Notes: a model not told the origin generated them from the sequence alone. 64,000 nucleotides of DNA from an uncultured Eubacteriales bacterium (GCA_900543085.1 UQQF01000007.1:1-64000), one strand, 5' to 3'; numbered from the stretch's first letter, positions 48,611-57,694 are shown. Numbers and translations: made by a program.

Positions 48611-50984
48611 CCGCCGCAAGCGGCGCGAGGTGCGCGCGTCCATCGCCGCCGCCAAGCGTCCCGCCACCGTGCTCTCCGCGCAGGACAGCATCCCGTTCGA
48701 GAGGATGTTCCCGGACGGCATCTGCCGCGTGGAGGGCAAATTCTACAGCAAGACAATACAATTTCAGGACATCAACTACCAACTGAGCCAAAACGAGGAC
48801 AAGGACGCCATCTTCGACGGTTGGTGCGATTTTCTCAACTATTTTGACGCTTCTGTACGCTTTCAGTTCTCTTTCGTGAACTCAGCTGCCAGCAAGGAAA
48901 CCTACCGCGACCGCATCGCCATACCCCTGCGCGGCGACGAGGACGACAGCTTACGCGCTGAGTATTCGCGGATGCTGCAAGACCAGCTTGAGCGCGGTAA
49001 CAATGGCCTCATCAAGAACAAATACCTGACGTTCGGCATCAAGGCCGACGGGTACAAGACTGCAAAGCCGCGTTTGGAGCGCCTTGAGACGGACATCCTA
49101 AACAACTTTAGGAAGCTCGGCGTGAAAGCTGAACCGCTGGACGGACGCGCGAGGCTCGCGCTGATGCAAGGCATCTTCCACATCGACGGGCAGGAGCAGT
49201 TCAAGTTTGACTGGAAGCTGCTCGCGCCCAGTGGCTTGAGCGTCAAGGACTTCATTGCGCCAAGCTCGTTCGAGTTTGCATCGAGTAAGCATTTCAAGAT
49301 GGGCGCGAAGTTTGGCGCGGTGTCGTTCCTGAACATCCTCGCACCCGAGCTGAACGACCGCCTGCTCGCGGATTTGCTGGACATGGACAGCTCGCTAGTT
49401 GTGTCGATGCACGTCAAGGCGCTCGACCAGCTCAACGCCATCAAGACCGTCAAGCGCAAGCTGACGGAATTGAATGCGACGAAGATACAAGAGCAGAAAA
49501 AGGCCGTGAGAAGCGGATACGACATGGACATACTTCCGAGCGACCTCGCTACTTACGGCGCGGAAGCGCAAAAACTGCTTCAAGAGCTGCAATCTCGCAA
49601 TGAGCGTATGTTCCTGCTCACGTTCATGGTGGTGAACACCGCAGGCTCACTCAAGGCTCTCAACAACACTGTGCTCCAAGCCAAGGGTATCGCGCAGAAG
49701 CACAACTGCCAGCTCGTGTCACTGGACTTCCAGCAGGAGGACGGCCTCATGTCCGCGCTCCCGCTGGCGCTCAACCGCATAGAGATTCAGCGAGGCTTGA
49801 CCACATCGAGCCTCGCTATTTTTGTGCCGTTCACCACGCAGGAGCTGTTCCAACGTGAAAGCGGGGCGCTCTACTGCGGCACGAATGCCCTCAGCGGCAA
49901 TCTCATCATGGTTGACCGCCTGATGCAAAAGAATCCAAACGGCCTCATACTCGGCACCCCCGGCAGCGGCAAGAGCTTCACCGCGAAGCGCGAGATGATT
50001 GCCGTATACCTGCTCACGGACAATGACATCATCGTCTGCGATCCCGAAGCCGAGTATTGGCCACTCGTCAAAAGATTGCATGGGCAGGTCATAAAGATTT
50101 CGCCTACAAGCAAGCAATACGTCAATCCCATGGATTTGAGCCTGGACTACTCCGACGAAGATAACCCGCTAAGCCTCAAGGTGGACTTTATCCTCTCCTT
50201 CTGCGACATCGTGGTCGGCTCAAAAGAGGGCTTGAAGCCCGTGGAAAAAACCATCATTGACCGCTGTGTCCGTATGGTCTACCGCGACTACCTCGCCGAC
50301 CCGAAGCCCGAGAATATGCCCATTCTGCAGGACCTCTACAACTGCCTCCGCGCGCAGGACGAGAAAGAAGCTCAGTTCCTCGCCACGGCGCTGGAAATTT
50401 ACGTCACCGGCAGCTTAAACGTGTTCAATCACAGGACGAACGTGGATATAGCCAACCGCGTGGTCTGCTACGACATCAAGGAATTGGGTAAGCAGCTCAA
50501 ACAGCTCGGGATGCTGGTCGTACAGGACCAGGTGTGGAACAGGGTTACTCGAAACCGCGAAGCCGGCAAGACCACCCGTTACTACGTCGATGAGTTCCAC
50601 CTGCTTCTCAGGGGCGAGCTGGCCGCGTGGAGCGTGGAGATATGGAAACGTTTCAGAAAATGGGGCGGCGTGCCTACAGGTGTCACGCAAAATGTAAAAG
50701 ACCTTTTGGCCTCGCCAGAGGTCGAGAACATCCTGGAAAACTCGGATTACATCTGTATGCTCAACCAGGCCCCGGGCGACCGGCAGATTCTCGCGCAGAA
50801 GCTCAACATCTCGCCGCACCAGCTTTCGTATGTGACGCAGGCCAATGAGGGCGAGGGGCTGTTGTTCTACGGCAACGTGATCGTGCCGTTCGTGGATAGG
50901 TTCCCGAAGGATACCGAGATGTACAAAATGATGACTACTAAATTTTCAGATCTGAAAAACGACAAAGGAGATTATGCAGCATGA
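48588..50984 (+). CDS. VirB4/TraE-like conjugation ATPase
   Basis: VirB4 powers assembly and substrate transfer of the conjugation machinery at the inner face of the membrane. The protein (about 798 residues) has an N-terminal CagE/TrbE domain, Walker A GTPGSGKSF (about 456-464), Walker B in RYYVDEFHLLL and a terminal helical part ending SDLKNDKGDYAA. The listed start is ATA at 48588, three bases after AGGGAGG, because the residues from there (ESFAKLNRRKRRE) resemble family N-termini; the GTG at 48630 lacks a site. The end overlaps the antirepressor gene as ATGA. Confidence 0.88.
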   Translation: MESFAKLNRRKRREVRASIAAAKRPATVLSAQDSIPFERMFPDGICRVEGKFYSKTIQFQDINYQLSQNEDKDAIFDGWCDFLNYFDASVRFQFSFVNSAASKETYRDRIAIPLRGDEDDSLRAEYSRMLQDQLERGNNGLIKNKYLTFGIKADGYKTAKPRLERLETDILNNFRKLGVKAEPLDGRARLALMQGIFHIDGQEQFKFDWKLLAPSGLSVKDFIAPSSFEFASSKHFKMGAKFGAVSFLNILAPELNDRLLADLLDMDSSLVVSMHVKALDQLNAIKTVKRKLTELNATKIQEQKKAVRSGYDMDILPSDLATYGAEAQKLLQELQSRNERMFLLTFMVVNTAGSLKALNNTVLQAKGIAQKHNCQLVSLDFQQEDGLMSALPLALNRIEIQRGLTTSSLAIFVPFTTQELFQRESGALYCGTNALSGNLIMVDRLMQKNPNGLILGTPGSGKSFTAKREMIAVYLLTDNDIIVCDPEAEYWPLVKRLHGQVIKISPTSKQYVNPMDLSLDYSDEDNPLSLKVDFILSFCDIVVGSKEGLKPVEKTIIDRCVRMVYRDYLADPKPENMPILQDLYNCLRAQDEKEAQFLATALEIYVTGSLNVFNHRTNVDIANRVVCYDIKELGKQLKQLGMLVVQDQVWNRVTRNREAGKTTRYYVDEFHLLLRGELAAWSVEIWKRFRKWGGVPTGVTQNVKDLLASPEVENILENSDYICMLNQAPGDRQILAQKLNISPHQLSYVTQANEGEGLLFYGNVIVPFVDRFPKDTEMYKMMTTKFSDLKNDKGDYAA

Positions 50985-51850
50985 CAACTAACATTGAGAT
51001 TTTCAACAACGAGGAATTCGGAGAGGTTAGAGCCATCGTTATCAACGGTGAGCCTTGGTTCGTGGGCAGAGATGTGGCCGAATCGCTGGGATACGCGAAT
51101 ACGAAAGACGCCTTAATAACGCATACAGACCCGGAAGATAGGCAGATTTTGAAAAGGTCAGCTGAGGCTACCTTTGAAATTCCGAACCGTGGGCTCACGA
51201 TTGTGAACGAATCCGGGCTTTATTCGCTAATTTTGTCCTGCCAGCTACCGAAAGGCAAACGCTTCAAAAAGTGGATTACCTCGGAGGTGCTGCCCTCACT
51301 GCGCAAGAACGGCATCTACGTCACCGTTCCACTTATGAGGCAGATAGCCAAAAATCCGAACTATCTCTATGCGCTCTGGGACACGCTTGAACAGCAGAAT
51401 TCACTGCTGGATTCTCAGACTGAAGTAATATCTGAACAGCAGGAGAAAATTGCGGAGAAAGACGAGCGCATCGAACGTCAGGAAAACCTCATTATGGATA
51501 TGAGCCACGTTGTTTTCATGCAGGATGTGGAGATTGAGGAGAAGGACGAGATTATTGGCAACATGAGCTGGAAGGCCGAGTATTACGACAAGCATGTGGA
51601 GGCCGGTGATGGCGTGCCCATACGTGTGCTTGCCAAGCAGCTCGAAATATCTGAAAAGTATCTCGTATCAATGCTCATAGGGTGTCGTTTCCTATACCGC
51701 TGCGGCGGTCATCTTCTGCCGTATGCGGACAGGCGTTGTGCCGGGATGTTCAAGGTCAGGGAGAGTGAGACACTGGTCACGCCGAAGGGCAAGGACAAAA
51801 TTTTCAAGGTCGTTGAGGCGCTGAGGTTTGAGCAGGAAACTGCGGTCTGA
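50981..51850 (+). CDS. BRO-N/KilAC phage-type antirepressor
   Basis: The 289-residue protein has an N-terminal BRO domain (EVRAIVINGEPWFVGRDVAESLGYANTKDALITH…, residues about 10-110), a central coiled coil (about 135-185) and a C-terminal KilAC DNA-binding domain (IRVLAKQLEISEKYLVSMLI…). Such proteins switch phage or element repressors. It is encoded inside the conjugation operon, joined to virB4 by ATGA and overlapping the NlpC/P60 gene start by 23 nt, so it is made with the transfer proteins. The target could be the XRE repressor at 54356. Confidence 0.87.
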   Translation: MTTNIEIFNNEEFGEVRAIVINGEPWFVGRDVAESLGYANTKDALITHTDPEDRQILKRSAEATFEIPNRGLTIVNESGLYSLILSCQLPKGKRFKKWITSEVLPSLRKNGIYVTVPLMRQIAKNPNYLYALWDTLEQQNSLLDSQTEVISEQQEKIAEKDERIERQENLIMDMSHVVFMQDVEIEEKDEIIGNMSWKAEYYDKHVEAGDGVPIRVLAKQLEISEKYLVSMLIGCRFLYRCGGHLLPYADRRCAGMFKVRESETLVTPKGKDKIFKVVEALRFEQETAV

Positions 51851-53189
51851 GCCTCAAAAGCAGCGCTTGTCCTCTAAGCTCACGGAGCTGCCGAGCGCCG
51901 CCGCGCACAAAGAGGCGGCGCAGTACGAGGAGGACAACGTTGGCGTCGAGGCCACTAACCGCGTGACTGAGGCCGCCGAGGGCGTTATGCGCTACGCCGC
52001 CAAGCTCTCGGCGCGGCCCCGGCGCGAGGTGAAAACTGAGCCGCAGGGTGTGAAACAACAGCAGAAGCGCGGCATCAAGGACGCTTACGCCAAGGCGCGG
52101 CGCGGCAAGTCTACGGCTACGGCAACCGCAAAGAGCGCAAAAAAGGCCGCGGAAAAAGAGCGCAAGACTGAGCGTTTCATCGTGAGACATAGAAAGGGCA
52201 TCAGCATCGCCGTTGCCCTTTTGCTCGTTGTGGCGTTCTTCCTCAACGCACTCACATCATGTTCTGTGCTTGTCGAGGGCGGTCTAAGCGGCGTTGGGCT
52301 CACGACTTATCCATGCGCCGACGAGGACTTGAAGGGTGCAGAGTCGGCTTACGTTGCGATGGAGGCCGAGTTGCAGGAATATTTGGACACCTACGAAGCC
52401 ACGCACGACTACGACGAGTACATCTTTGACCTCGACGAGATAAGCCACGACCCGTATGTGCTTCTGTCGCTCTTAACCGCGCTCAAGGGCAGCGAGTGGA
52501 CGCTCGACGACGTGCAATCTGACCTTGAAATGCTGTTCGAGCGCCAATATATCTTGACCGAGGACGTGACCACTGAAACGCGCTACGACGAGAACGGCGA
52601 GGCTTACGAGTACACCACCGTGACCGTCACGCTCGAAAACTTCGACTTATCGCATCTGCCGGTCTATCTGCTCACCGAGGACAAGCTGTCTATGTACTCG
52701 CTCTACATGGCGACGCTGGGCAACCGGCCCGACCTGTTCCCCGGCTACGCGCCGAGCACCGACGCCGGAACGGACTACGAGATACCGCCCGAGGCGCTGG
52801 AGGACGAGCAGTTCGCAGCGATGATGGAGGAAGCGGAAAAGTACATAGGCTTCCCGTATGTATGGGGCGGCTCAAATCCATCCACGTCCTTCGACTGCTC
52901 CGGCTTCGTCTCGTGGGTGGTCAACAACTGCGGTGTCGGCTGGAACATCGGCAGGCTCACGGCGCAGGGCCTGTACAATATCTGTACGCCGGTGAGCGAG
53001 GCTGAGGCCAAGCCCGGCGACCTGGTATTTTTCGAGTACACCTATGAGGGGCCTTGGATTACCCATGTCGGCATCTATGTTGGCGAGGGGTACATGATTC
53101 ACGCCGGGTCGCCAATCGGCTATCTGAAATTTATGGATTCGTACTACAGCGATAATTTTGTAGGCTTTGGGCGGTTTCCAGCCGCCTGA
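51828..53189 (+). CDS. CD1108-family NlpC/P60 cell-wall hydrolase of the conjugation system
   Basis: The 453-residue protein has a long basic, Ala-rich cytoplasmic N-terminus, one membrane helix (ISIAVALLLVVAFFLNALTSC, about 124-144), an extracellular linker and a C-terminal NlpC/P60 peptidase (SFDCSGFVSWV with catalytic Cys near 356, THVGIYVG His near 411). It matches the CD1108 family: it cuts peptidoglycan so that the transfer channel can cross the wall. The start TTG at 51828 (SRKLRSEPQKQRLSSKL) is typical for the family and overlaps the antirepressor gene. Confidence 0.9.
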   Translation: MSRKLRSEPQKQRLSSKLTELPSAAAHKEAAQYEEDNVGVEATNRVTEAAEGVMRYAAKLSARPRREVKTEPQGVKQQQKRGIKDAYAKARRGKSTATATAKSAKKAAEKERKTERFIVRHRKGISIAVALLLVVAFFLNALTSCSVLVEGGLSGVGLTTYPCADEDLKGAESAYVAMEAELQEYLDTYEATHDYDEYIFDLDEISHDPYVLLSLLTALKGSEWTLDDVQSDLEMLFERQYILTEDVTTETRYDENGEAYEYTTVTVTLENFDLSHLPVYLLTEDKLSMYSLYMATLGNRPDLFPGYAPSTDAGTDYEIPPEALEDEQFAAMMEEAEKYIGFPYVWGGSNPSTSFDCSGFVSWVVNNCGVGWNIGRLTAQGLYNICTPVSEAEAKPGDLVFFEYTYEGPWITHVGIYVGEGYMIHAGSPIGYLKFMDSYYSDNFVGFGRFPAA

Positions 53190-53208
53190 GGCCGGAAAGG
53201 AGTATTAT

Positions 53209-53409
53209 TTGGACGCAAGAATACCTAAAATGCGCGCCGAGGCTGCGAGGCTGAAAGCACGCATAGACAACCTGACCGCGCGTTACACGGCAATGGTGGA
53301 CAAGATTACGGAGCGTGAAAACCTTGAAATAGTGGGGCTCGTGCGCGCGGAACACATAAGCATAGAGCAGCTCGCGGCGCTCATAAAAGGTGGTGAAACC
53401 GATGCGTAA
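53209..53409 (+). CDS. DUF4315 family protein
   Basis: The 66-residue helical protein (ARIPKMRAEAARLKARIDNLTARY…) belongs to DUF4315, a coiled-coil family found in Firmicutes conjugative elements between the NlpC/P60 and DUF4366 genes, the order seen here. The start is TTG at 53209, 6 nt after AAAGGAG. The stop overlaps the next gene by 8 nt. Its precise role is unknown. Confidence 0.88.
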   Translation: MDARIPKMRAEAARLKARIDNLTARYTAMVDKITERENLEIVGLVRAEHISIEQLAALIKGGETDA

Positions 53410-54124
53410 GTTCGCGCCCATGCTTTGCGCTGCCGCGCTGACGTTGAGCCTTGCCGTGCCTGCGGGTGCGTATTACGCATCGAACGAGGACGGTGCGAAC
53501 GAGCCGGGCGGCCCCATCACGAGCGTCGCCGTGACCACTGAACCGGTTGCTGAACCGGCTCTGCCTTCGCTCGGCGGCTTGACGCCCGACGGCAACCTCG
53601 CCCTCATCGACGACATCCTCGGCGGGGCGTACTATTCAAGCGAAGAGGTCGGCGACAGCCAGATGCAGTTCGTCACGGTCGAAAGCAAGAACGGAAATAC
53701 GTTCTATCTCGTTATTGACCACGCTACCGGTGACGTGTATTTCCTCAATCTCGTGGACGAAGCTGACCTGCTCGCACTGCTGGAGGACGAGGGCTACGAG
53801 GTAGAGTGCGACTGTGAAACGCGCTGTGTTCCCGGCGAGGTCAATACCGACTGCCCGATCTGCCGCACCGACCTCAACGAGTGCGTTGGCGAAGAACCGG
53901 AGCCGACGCCAGCGCCAACAGTGGCTCCCATGACTGAGCAAGTACCGGAGGAAAGCGGAAACTTCAACGCCGCCTCGCTGCTGCCCATCGCGCTCATTGT
54001 CGTCCTCGGCGCGGGCGGCGCGTACTACTTCCTGCGCGTCCGCAAGCGTAAGCCCGACACCAGCGGCAGCACCGACCTCGACGACTATGCCTTCCCTGAT
54101 GATGACGAGGATGAGGTCAAGTAA
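53402..54124 (+). CDS. DUF4366 (CD1107-family) surface protein
   Basis: The 240-residue protein has a signal peptide (MRKFAPMLCAAALTLSLAVPAGAYY), an extracellular DUF4366 domain (about 60-125; MQFVTVESKNGNTFYLVIDHA), a Cys-rich stretch (CDCETRC…CPICRTDLNEC), a Pro/Thr linker and a C-terminal membrane anchor (LLPIALIVVLGAGGAYYFL) with a basic/acidic tail. The family is encoded in CTn-type elements and is thought to be part of the extracellular transfer apparatus. I prefer ATG 53402 over the GTGs just upstream. Confidence 0.87.
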   Translation: MRKFAPMLCAAALTLSLAVPAGAYYASNEDGANEPGGPITSVAVTTEPVAEPALPSLGGLTPDGNLALIDDILGGAYYSSEEVGDSQMQFVTVESKNGNTFYLVIDHATGDVYFLNLVDEADLLALLEDEGYEVECDCETRCVPGEVNTDCPICRTDLNECVGEEPEPTPAPTVAPMTEQVPEESGNFNAASLLPIALIVVLGAGGAYYFLRVRKRKPDTSGSTDLDDYAFPDDDEDEVK

Positions 54125-54309
54125 TGCGTTATCGTTTCACCAACAGCCCGTTTGAAAAGCTCATGACCCGCATCCCGACTGCACCCAAGCCAGACCCGCC
54201 GCCAAAGCCGCCCGAAGGCCACTTCTGCTACGGTTGTGCCAGACACGGCCTCGGCTGCGTCCAGCCATGTTACAGGGACGCGATGCAAAACGACAAAACC
54301 TCTCGTTGA
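54124..54309 (+). CDS. Small Cys-rich hypothetical protein
   Basis: The 61-residue protein (MRYRFTNSPFEKLMTRIPTA…GHFCYGCARHGLGCVQPCYRD) starts in the TAATG overlap with the DUF4366 gene, which supports translation by coupling. CYGCARHGLGCVQPC could bind zinc. I do not recognise a family. It ends just inside the -35 of the XRE promoter at 54306. Confidence 0.65.
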   Translation: MRYRFTNSPFEKLMTRIPTAPKPDPPPKPPEGHFCYGCARHGLGCVQPCYRDAMQNDKTSR

Positions 54310-54335
54310 CATCATACCGGTACACCGGTATGATG
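54306..54335 (+). promoter_or_regulatory. XRE-gene promoter embedded in a perfect 12-bp-arm operator
   Basis: TTGACA (54306-54311), 17 bp, TATGAT (54329-54334). CATCATACCGGT (54310-54321) and ACCGGTATGATG (54324-54335) form a perfect inverted repeat with a 2-bp centre. The -10 and part of the -35 lie inside the palindrome. A bound dimer would shut off transcription completely, as expected for autoregulation by the XRE protein. Confidence 0.88.
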
Positions 54336-54355
54336 CTCTCGAGGAGGCGAGAAAC

Positions 54356-54922
54356 ATGACGTTGAAAGAGCAGATAGCAAACCACGGCACGACCATGTAC
54401 AGGCTCGCCAAGGACAGCGGCGTTCCATACTCCACCATTAACGACATCTGCACGGGCAAGTCCCGCATAGAAAACGCCAGCGCGGGGACTGTGTACAAAC
54501 TCGCAAAGGCTCTTGGAATCACGGCTGACGAGCTTATTGCACCGAGCTTCGAGCGTCCGGCATTTGGTATCTTCAAGGGCAACGTGTGCCACGCGCTCAA
54601 AGAGCAAGGCGACATACAGTTCATCATCCGGACGCTTGAAAGCGGCGAGATACGCAAACTGTTCAACAAGGGCTGGTACGAGGAGAGCCTCTATCTGCTA
54701 GCCATGCTGGACTATGTGAGCCGTGTAAACAACGTCCCTGTTTGCAGCGACTATGCGGACATCCGTGCCATGAAGCTGGACAGGACGGTTTACCCGTCGA
54801 GCGTACTCATGCTGTCTAAGGTGCTAAAGAGCGAGGAACCTAAGAAAAAGGCCATGCAGGAGGCCATACCCGAGTTTATGCGATTCAACATAGTGGAGGC
54901 TGATGTAAGAAATGTCGTCTGA
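54356..54922 (+). CDS. XRE-family transcriptional regulator of the element
   Basis: The 188-residue protein has an N-terminal Cro/C1-type helix-turn-helix (YRLAKDSGVPYSTINDICTGKSRI…VYKLAKALGITADELI, about 12-60) and an unrecognised helical C-terminus of about 120 residues. GAGGAGGCGAGAAAC precedes the ATG at 54356. Its own promoter is inside a 26-bp palindrome immediately upstream, so it is probably autorepressed. It may control the transfer genes and be antagonised by the BRO/KilAC protein; that link is inference. Confidence 0.87.
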   Translation: MTLKEQIANHGTTMYRLAKDSGVPYSTINDICTGKSRIENASAGTVYKLAKALGITADELIAPSFERPAFGIFKGNVCHALKEQGDIQFIIRTLESGEIRKLFNKGWYEESLYLLAMLDYVSRVNNVPVCSDYADIRAMKLDRTVYPSSVLMLSKVLKSEEPKKKAMQEAIPEFMRFNIVEADVRNVV

Positions 54923-54965
54923 CCCCTCTATAGTTGCATTTTAGAAGGAAGAAATAATCCCCCTG

Positions 54966-55005
54966 TTGCATATCTGGCCAAATTATGATAATATAACGCC
55001 AGATA
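54966..55005 (+). promoter_or_regulatory. Promoter/operator of the Phd-ParE module
   Basis: TTGCAT (54966-54971), 17 bp, TAATAT (54989-54994). TATCTGGC (54971-54978) and GCCAGATA (54998-55005) are perfect 8-bp inverted arms that bracket the promoter, as expected for antitoxin/toxin-mediated autorepression. The ribosome binding site AGGAGG follows directly. Confidence 0.78.
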
Positions 55006-55018
55006 GGAGGCTGAGACT

Positions 55019-55288
55019 ATGTTGAATATTCGCCCGGTTTCCGACCTTCGGAACAAGTTCACGGAGATAGAAGAAACGGTCAAGCGAGGGCAGCCGGTGT
55101 ACCTCACCAAAAACGGCTATGGCTCCATGGTCGTGCTGAGCCTTGAGCAGTATTCGGCGCTGACCGAGGATGTTGAGGCTCGGCTCGACGAGGCCGACCG
55201 CGCCGCCGTAGAGGATCCGCGCCGATATACAGCCGGAGAAGTGTTTGCCCGTGTGAGGAAGCGTATTGATGGAAACGGGAAAGTATAA
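55019..55288 (+). CDS. Phd/YefM-family antitoxin
   Basis: The 89-residue protein has the Phd/YefM N-terminal DNA-binding fold (IRPVSDLRNKFTEIEETVKRGQPVYLTKNGYGSMVVLSLEQY) and an acidic C-terminal tail that would wrap the toxin. It neutralises the ParE/RelE protein encoded next and represses the operon at the inverted repeat upstream. AGGAGG precedes the ATG. The gene overlaps the toxin gene by 20 nt. Confidence 0.92.
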   Translation: MLNIRPVSDLRNKFTEIEETVKRGQPVYLTKNGYGSMVVLSLEQYSALTEDVEARLDEADRAAVEDPRRYTAGEVFARVRKRIDGNGKV

Positions 55289-55583
55289 GCTGAGCATCCT
55301 CCCGCTTTTTGAGGAGGATCTGAACGAGATTGTGGACTACATCGCCCTGCGGCTTGAGAACCCTATTGCCGCACGAGCGCTCGTTGACGATGTTGAGAAG
55401 GCGCTTATTGAGCGCACATACTGCGCAGAAGCCTTTGAGCCGTACCACTCGCTGCGTGAACGCGAGCTGCCATATTACCGCATCTACGTCCGCAACTACG
55501 TCATCTTCTACGTCGTCAAAGGCGACGTGATGGAAGTCCGGCGCATACTGTACAGCCGCCGTGATTTGAAAAATTTAATATAA
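55269..55583 (+). CDS. ParE/RelE-family toxin
   Basis: The 104-residue protein has the ParE/RelE fold (YKLSILPLFEEDLNEIVDYIALRLENPIAARALVDDVEKAL… ELPYYRIYVRNYVIFYVV…RRILYSRRDL). The long first helical hairpin favours the ParE branch (gyrase inhibitors), but RelE-type mRNA cleavage is possible. ATG 55269 was chosen over the TTG one codon earlier. The module would stabilise the element in its host. A terminator follows at 55595. Confidence 0.9.
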   Translation: METGKYKLSILPLFEEDLNEIVDYIALRLENPIAARALVDDVEKALIERTYCAEAFEPYHSLRERELPYYRIYVRNYVIFYVVKGDVMEVRRILYSRRDLKNLI

Positions 55584-55594
55584 CAAACTACACC

Positions 55595-55628
55595 AAGAGG
55601 CCAGCGAGAGCTGGCCTCTTTCATTTTA
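55595..55628 (+). terminator. Terminator after the toxin-antitoxin module
   Basis: AAGAGGCCAGC (55595-55605), loop GAGA, GCTGGCCTCTT (55610-55620), followed by TCATTTTAC. It separates the module from topoisomerase III. Confidence 0.85.
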
Positions 55629-55648
55629 CAGACAAGGAGACGTGACTA

Positions 55649-57694
55649 TTGAATACAAAAACGCTCATCATAACCGAGAAGCCCTCTGTGGCCAGCGCCA
55701 TCTCTGCGGCACTTGGCGCTAATGTTCGCGGCGACGGCTGCATACATGGCGGCGACCTCATAGTCTCGTGGTGCTATGGACACCTCGTCGAGCTTGCTGT
55801 GCCTGCTGCTTACGATGAAAATCTTGGTAAGTGGCGGCGCGAGGATCTGCCCATACTGCCGGAACAGTGGAAAACCACCGTCATGCGGGACAAGCGCCAG
55901 CAGTTCGAGGTGTTGCGCGGGCTTATGCAGCGTGCGGACGTTGGCGAGGTCGTCAACGCCTGTGACGCCGGGCGCGAGGGCGAGCTCATATTCCGTCTCG
56001 TCTACGAGAAAGCGGGCTGCACCAAGCCCGTGAAGCGCCTGTGGCTCAGCTCTATGGAGCCCGACGAGATACGCAAAGCGTATGCAAATATGCGCCCGGG
56101 CGCTGAGTACGACAACCTCTACGCCGCCGCGCTGTGCCGCGCAAAGGCAGACTGGCTCGTTGGTATGAACGCTACGCGGCTTATGTCGCTGGTTTACCAT
56201 AGGACGCTAAACGTCGGGCGCGTGGTGTCACCTACGCTCTCCATGCTCGTCGAGCGAAAGCGCGAGATCGAGGAATTCAAACCCGAAACTTTCTACACCG
56301 TCGCTGCTAACTGCGGCGGTGTTTTTCTGTCCAGTGAGCGCATCGCGGACAAGTCCGAAGCCGAGGCGCTCGCAAATGATTGCACTGGCGAGGCGCATAT
56401 AATCCGCGTGGGTCACGAAAAGTGCAGCAAAAGGGCTCCGGAGCTCTACGACCTGACCACGCTCCAGCGCGAGGCCAACCGAGAGCTGGGTTTTACCGCA
56501 CAGCAGACGCTGGACTACCTCCAGGCGCTGTATGAGAAACGCCTCGTTACATATCCGCGCACAGACAGCCGCTATCTCACCGACAGTATGGCAGCAACGG
56601 TGCCAGAGCTGATGAGCGTCGCGGCAAGGCTGCTGGAAGTGGAGGCGCCCGTGGACATTAACGCAGAACAGGTCTGCGACAGCTCAAAGGTCACCGACCA
56701 CCACGCCGTTGTACCCACACAGAGCGCCGCGAACGTCAACATCTCCGCACTTCCCGAAGGAGAGGCGGCAGTGCTGCGGCTTGTCTGCCGCCAACTCCTT
56801 TGCGCTGTGTCAGCGCCGTTTATCTACGCCGAAACTACGGTCGAAGCCGAGTGCGCCGGACACACGTTCAAGGCGCGTGGCAAGACTATCATTGACCTCG
56901 GCTGGCGCGTATACAAGGGCGCGCCTGAGTGGACGCCGCTGCCTGAGCTGAATGAGGGCGAGAAGATGGCCATCACAACAGCAGTCCTAAAAGAGGGTAA
57001 AACCACGCCGCCCGCAGCATATACCGAGGATACGTTGCTTTCGGCTATGGAACGTGCCGGTGCGAAAGAGACTCCTGCCGACGCGGAACGCCGCGGGCTC
57101 GGCACCCCCGCCACGCGCGCGGCGACCATTGAGAAGCTCGTCAACGGCGGCTTCGCCGAGCGAGTCAAAGGCAAGCTCGTACCTACAGATACCGGAGCGT
57201 CACTCGTGACCGTGCTGCCTGACGCCCTGCGTTCTCCGCTGCTCACTGCCGAGTGGGAGAGCTGTTTGAAGCAGATAGAGCGTGGCGAGCTGGATGCTGA
57301 AACGTTCCTCGCGGACATCGAGCACATGGTCAGCGGACTTGTCTCGGATTACACACCCGTAGCGGAGGCCAGCATCCTGTTCCCGACTGGGCGCACCGTC
57401 GTAGGCAAATGCCCGCGCTGTGGTGGTGTTGTGTCCGAGGCAAAGAACGGATACTTCTGCGAGGGTCTGGACTGCAAGTTTGGCCTGTGGCGGGATAACA
57501 AGTTCCTCGCCGCCAAGCGTATAAGCCTTACGCGTGCCCTCGCCACTGAGCTGCTCGAAAAAGGCCGTGTACATCTTGACGAAATCTACTCCCAGCGCAT
57601 GGACAAATACTACCCCGGCGACCTCATACTCCACGACAACGGCGAGAGGGCGACGTATTATCTGAGTTTCCGGGGCGGGAAGGCCAAGGATTAA
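55649..57694 (+). CDS. topB: DNA topoisomerase III (element-encoded)
   Basis: The 681-residue type IA topoisomerase has a TOPRIM domain (ITEKPSVASAI with the catalytic Glu; DAGREGELIFR near 105-115), the active-site Tyr in TYPRTDSRYL (about 302), and a C-terminal zinc motif (CPRCGGVV…CEGLDCKFG). Element-encoded TopB decatenates DNA during transfer or replication and is a stable member of Firmicutes ICEs. The start is TTG at 55649 after AAGGAGACGTGAC. It lies upstream of the giant methylase/helicase gene. Confidence 0.94.
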   Translation: MNTKTLIITEKPSVASAISAALGANVRGDGCIHGGDLIVSWCYGHLVELAVPAAYDENLGKWRREDLPILPEQWKTTVMRDKRQQFEVLRGLMQRADVGEVVNACDAGREGELIFRLVYEKAGCTKPVKRLWLSSMEPDEIRKAYANMRPGAEYDNLYAAALCRAKADWLVGMNATRLMSLVYHRTLNVGRVVSPTLSMLVERKREIEEFKPETFYTVAANCGGVFLSSERIADKSEAEALANDCTGEAHIIRVGHEKCSKRAPELYDLTTLQREANRELGFTAQQTLDYLQALYEKRLVTYPRTDSRYLTDSMAATVPELMSVAARLLEVEAPVDINAEQVCDSSKVTDHHAVVPTQSAANVNISALPEGEAAVLRLVCRQLLCAVSAPFIYAETTVEAECAGHTFKARGKTIIDLGWRVYKGAPEWTPLPELNEGEKMAITTAVLKEGKTTPPAAYTEDTLLSAMERAGAKETPADAERRGLGTPATRAATIEKLVNGGFAERVKGKLVPTDTGASLVTVLPDALRSPLLTAEWESCLKQIERGELDAETFLADIEHMVSGLVSDYTPVAEASILFPTGRTVVGKCPRCGGVVSEAKNGYFCEGLDCKFGLWRDNKFLAAKRISLTRALATELLEKGRVHLDEIYSQRMDKYYPGDLILHDNGERATYYLSFRGGKAKD

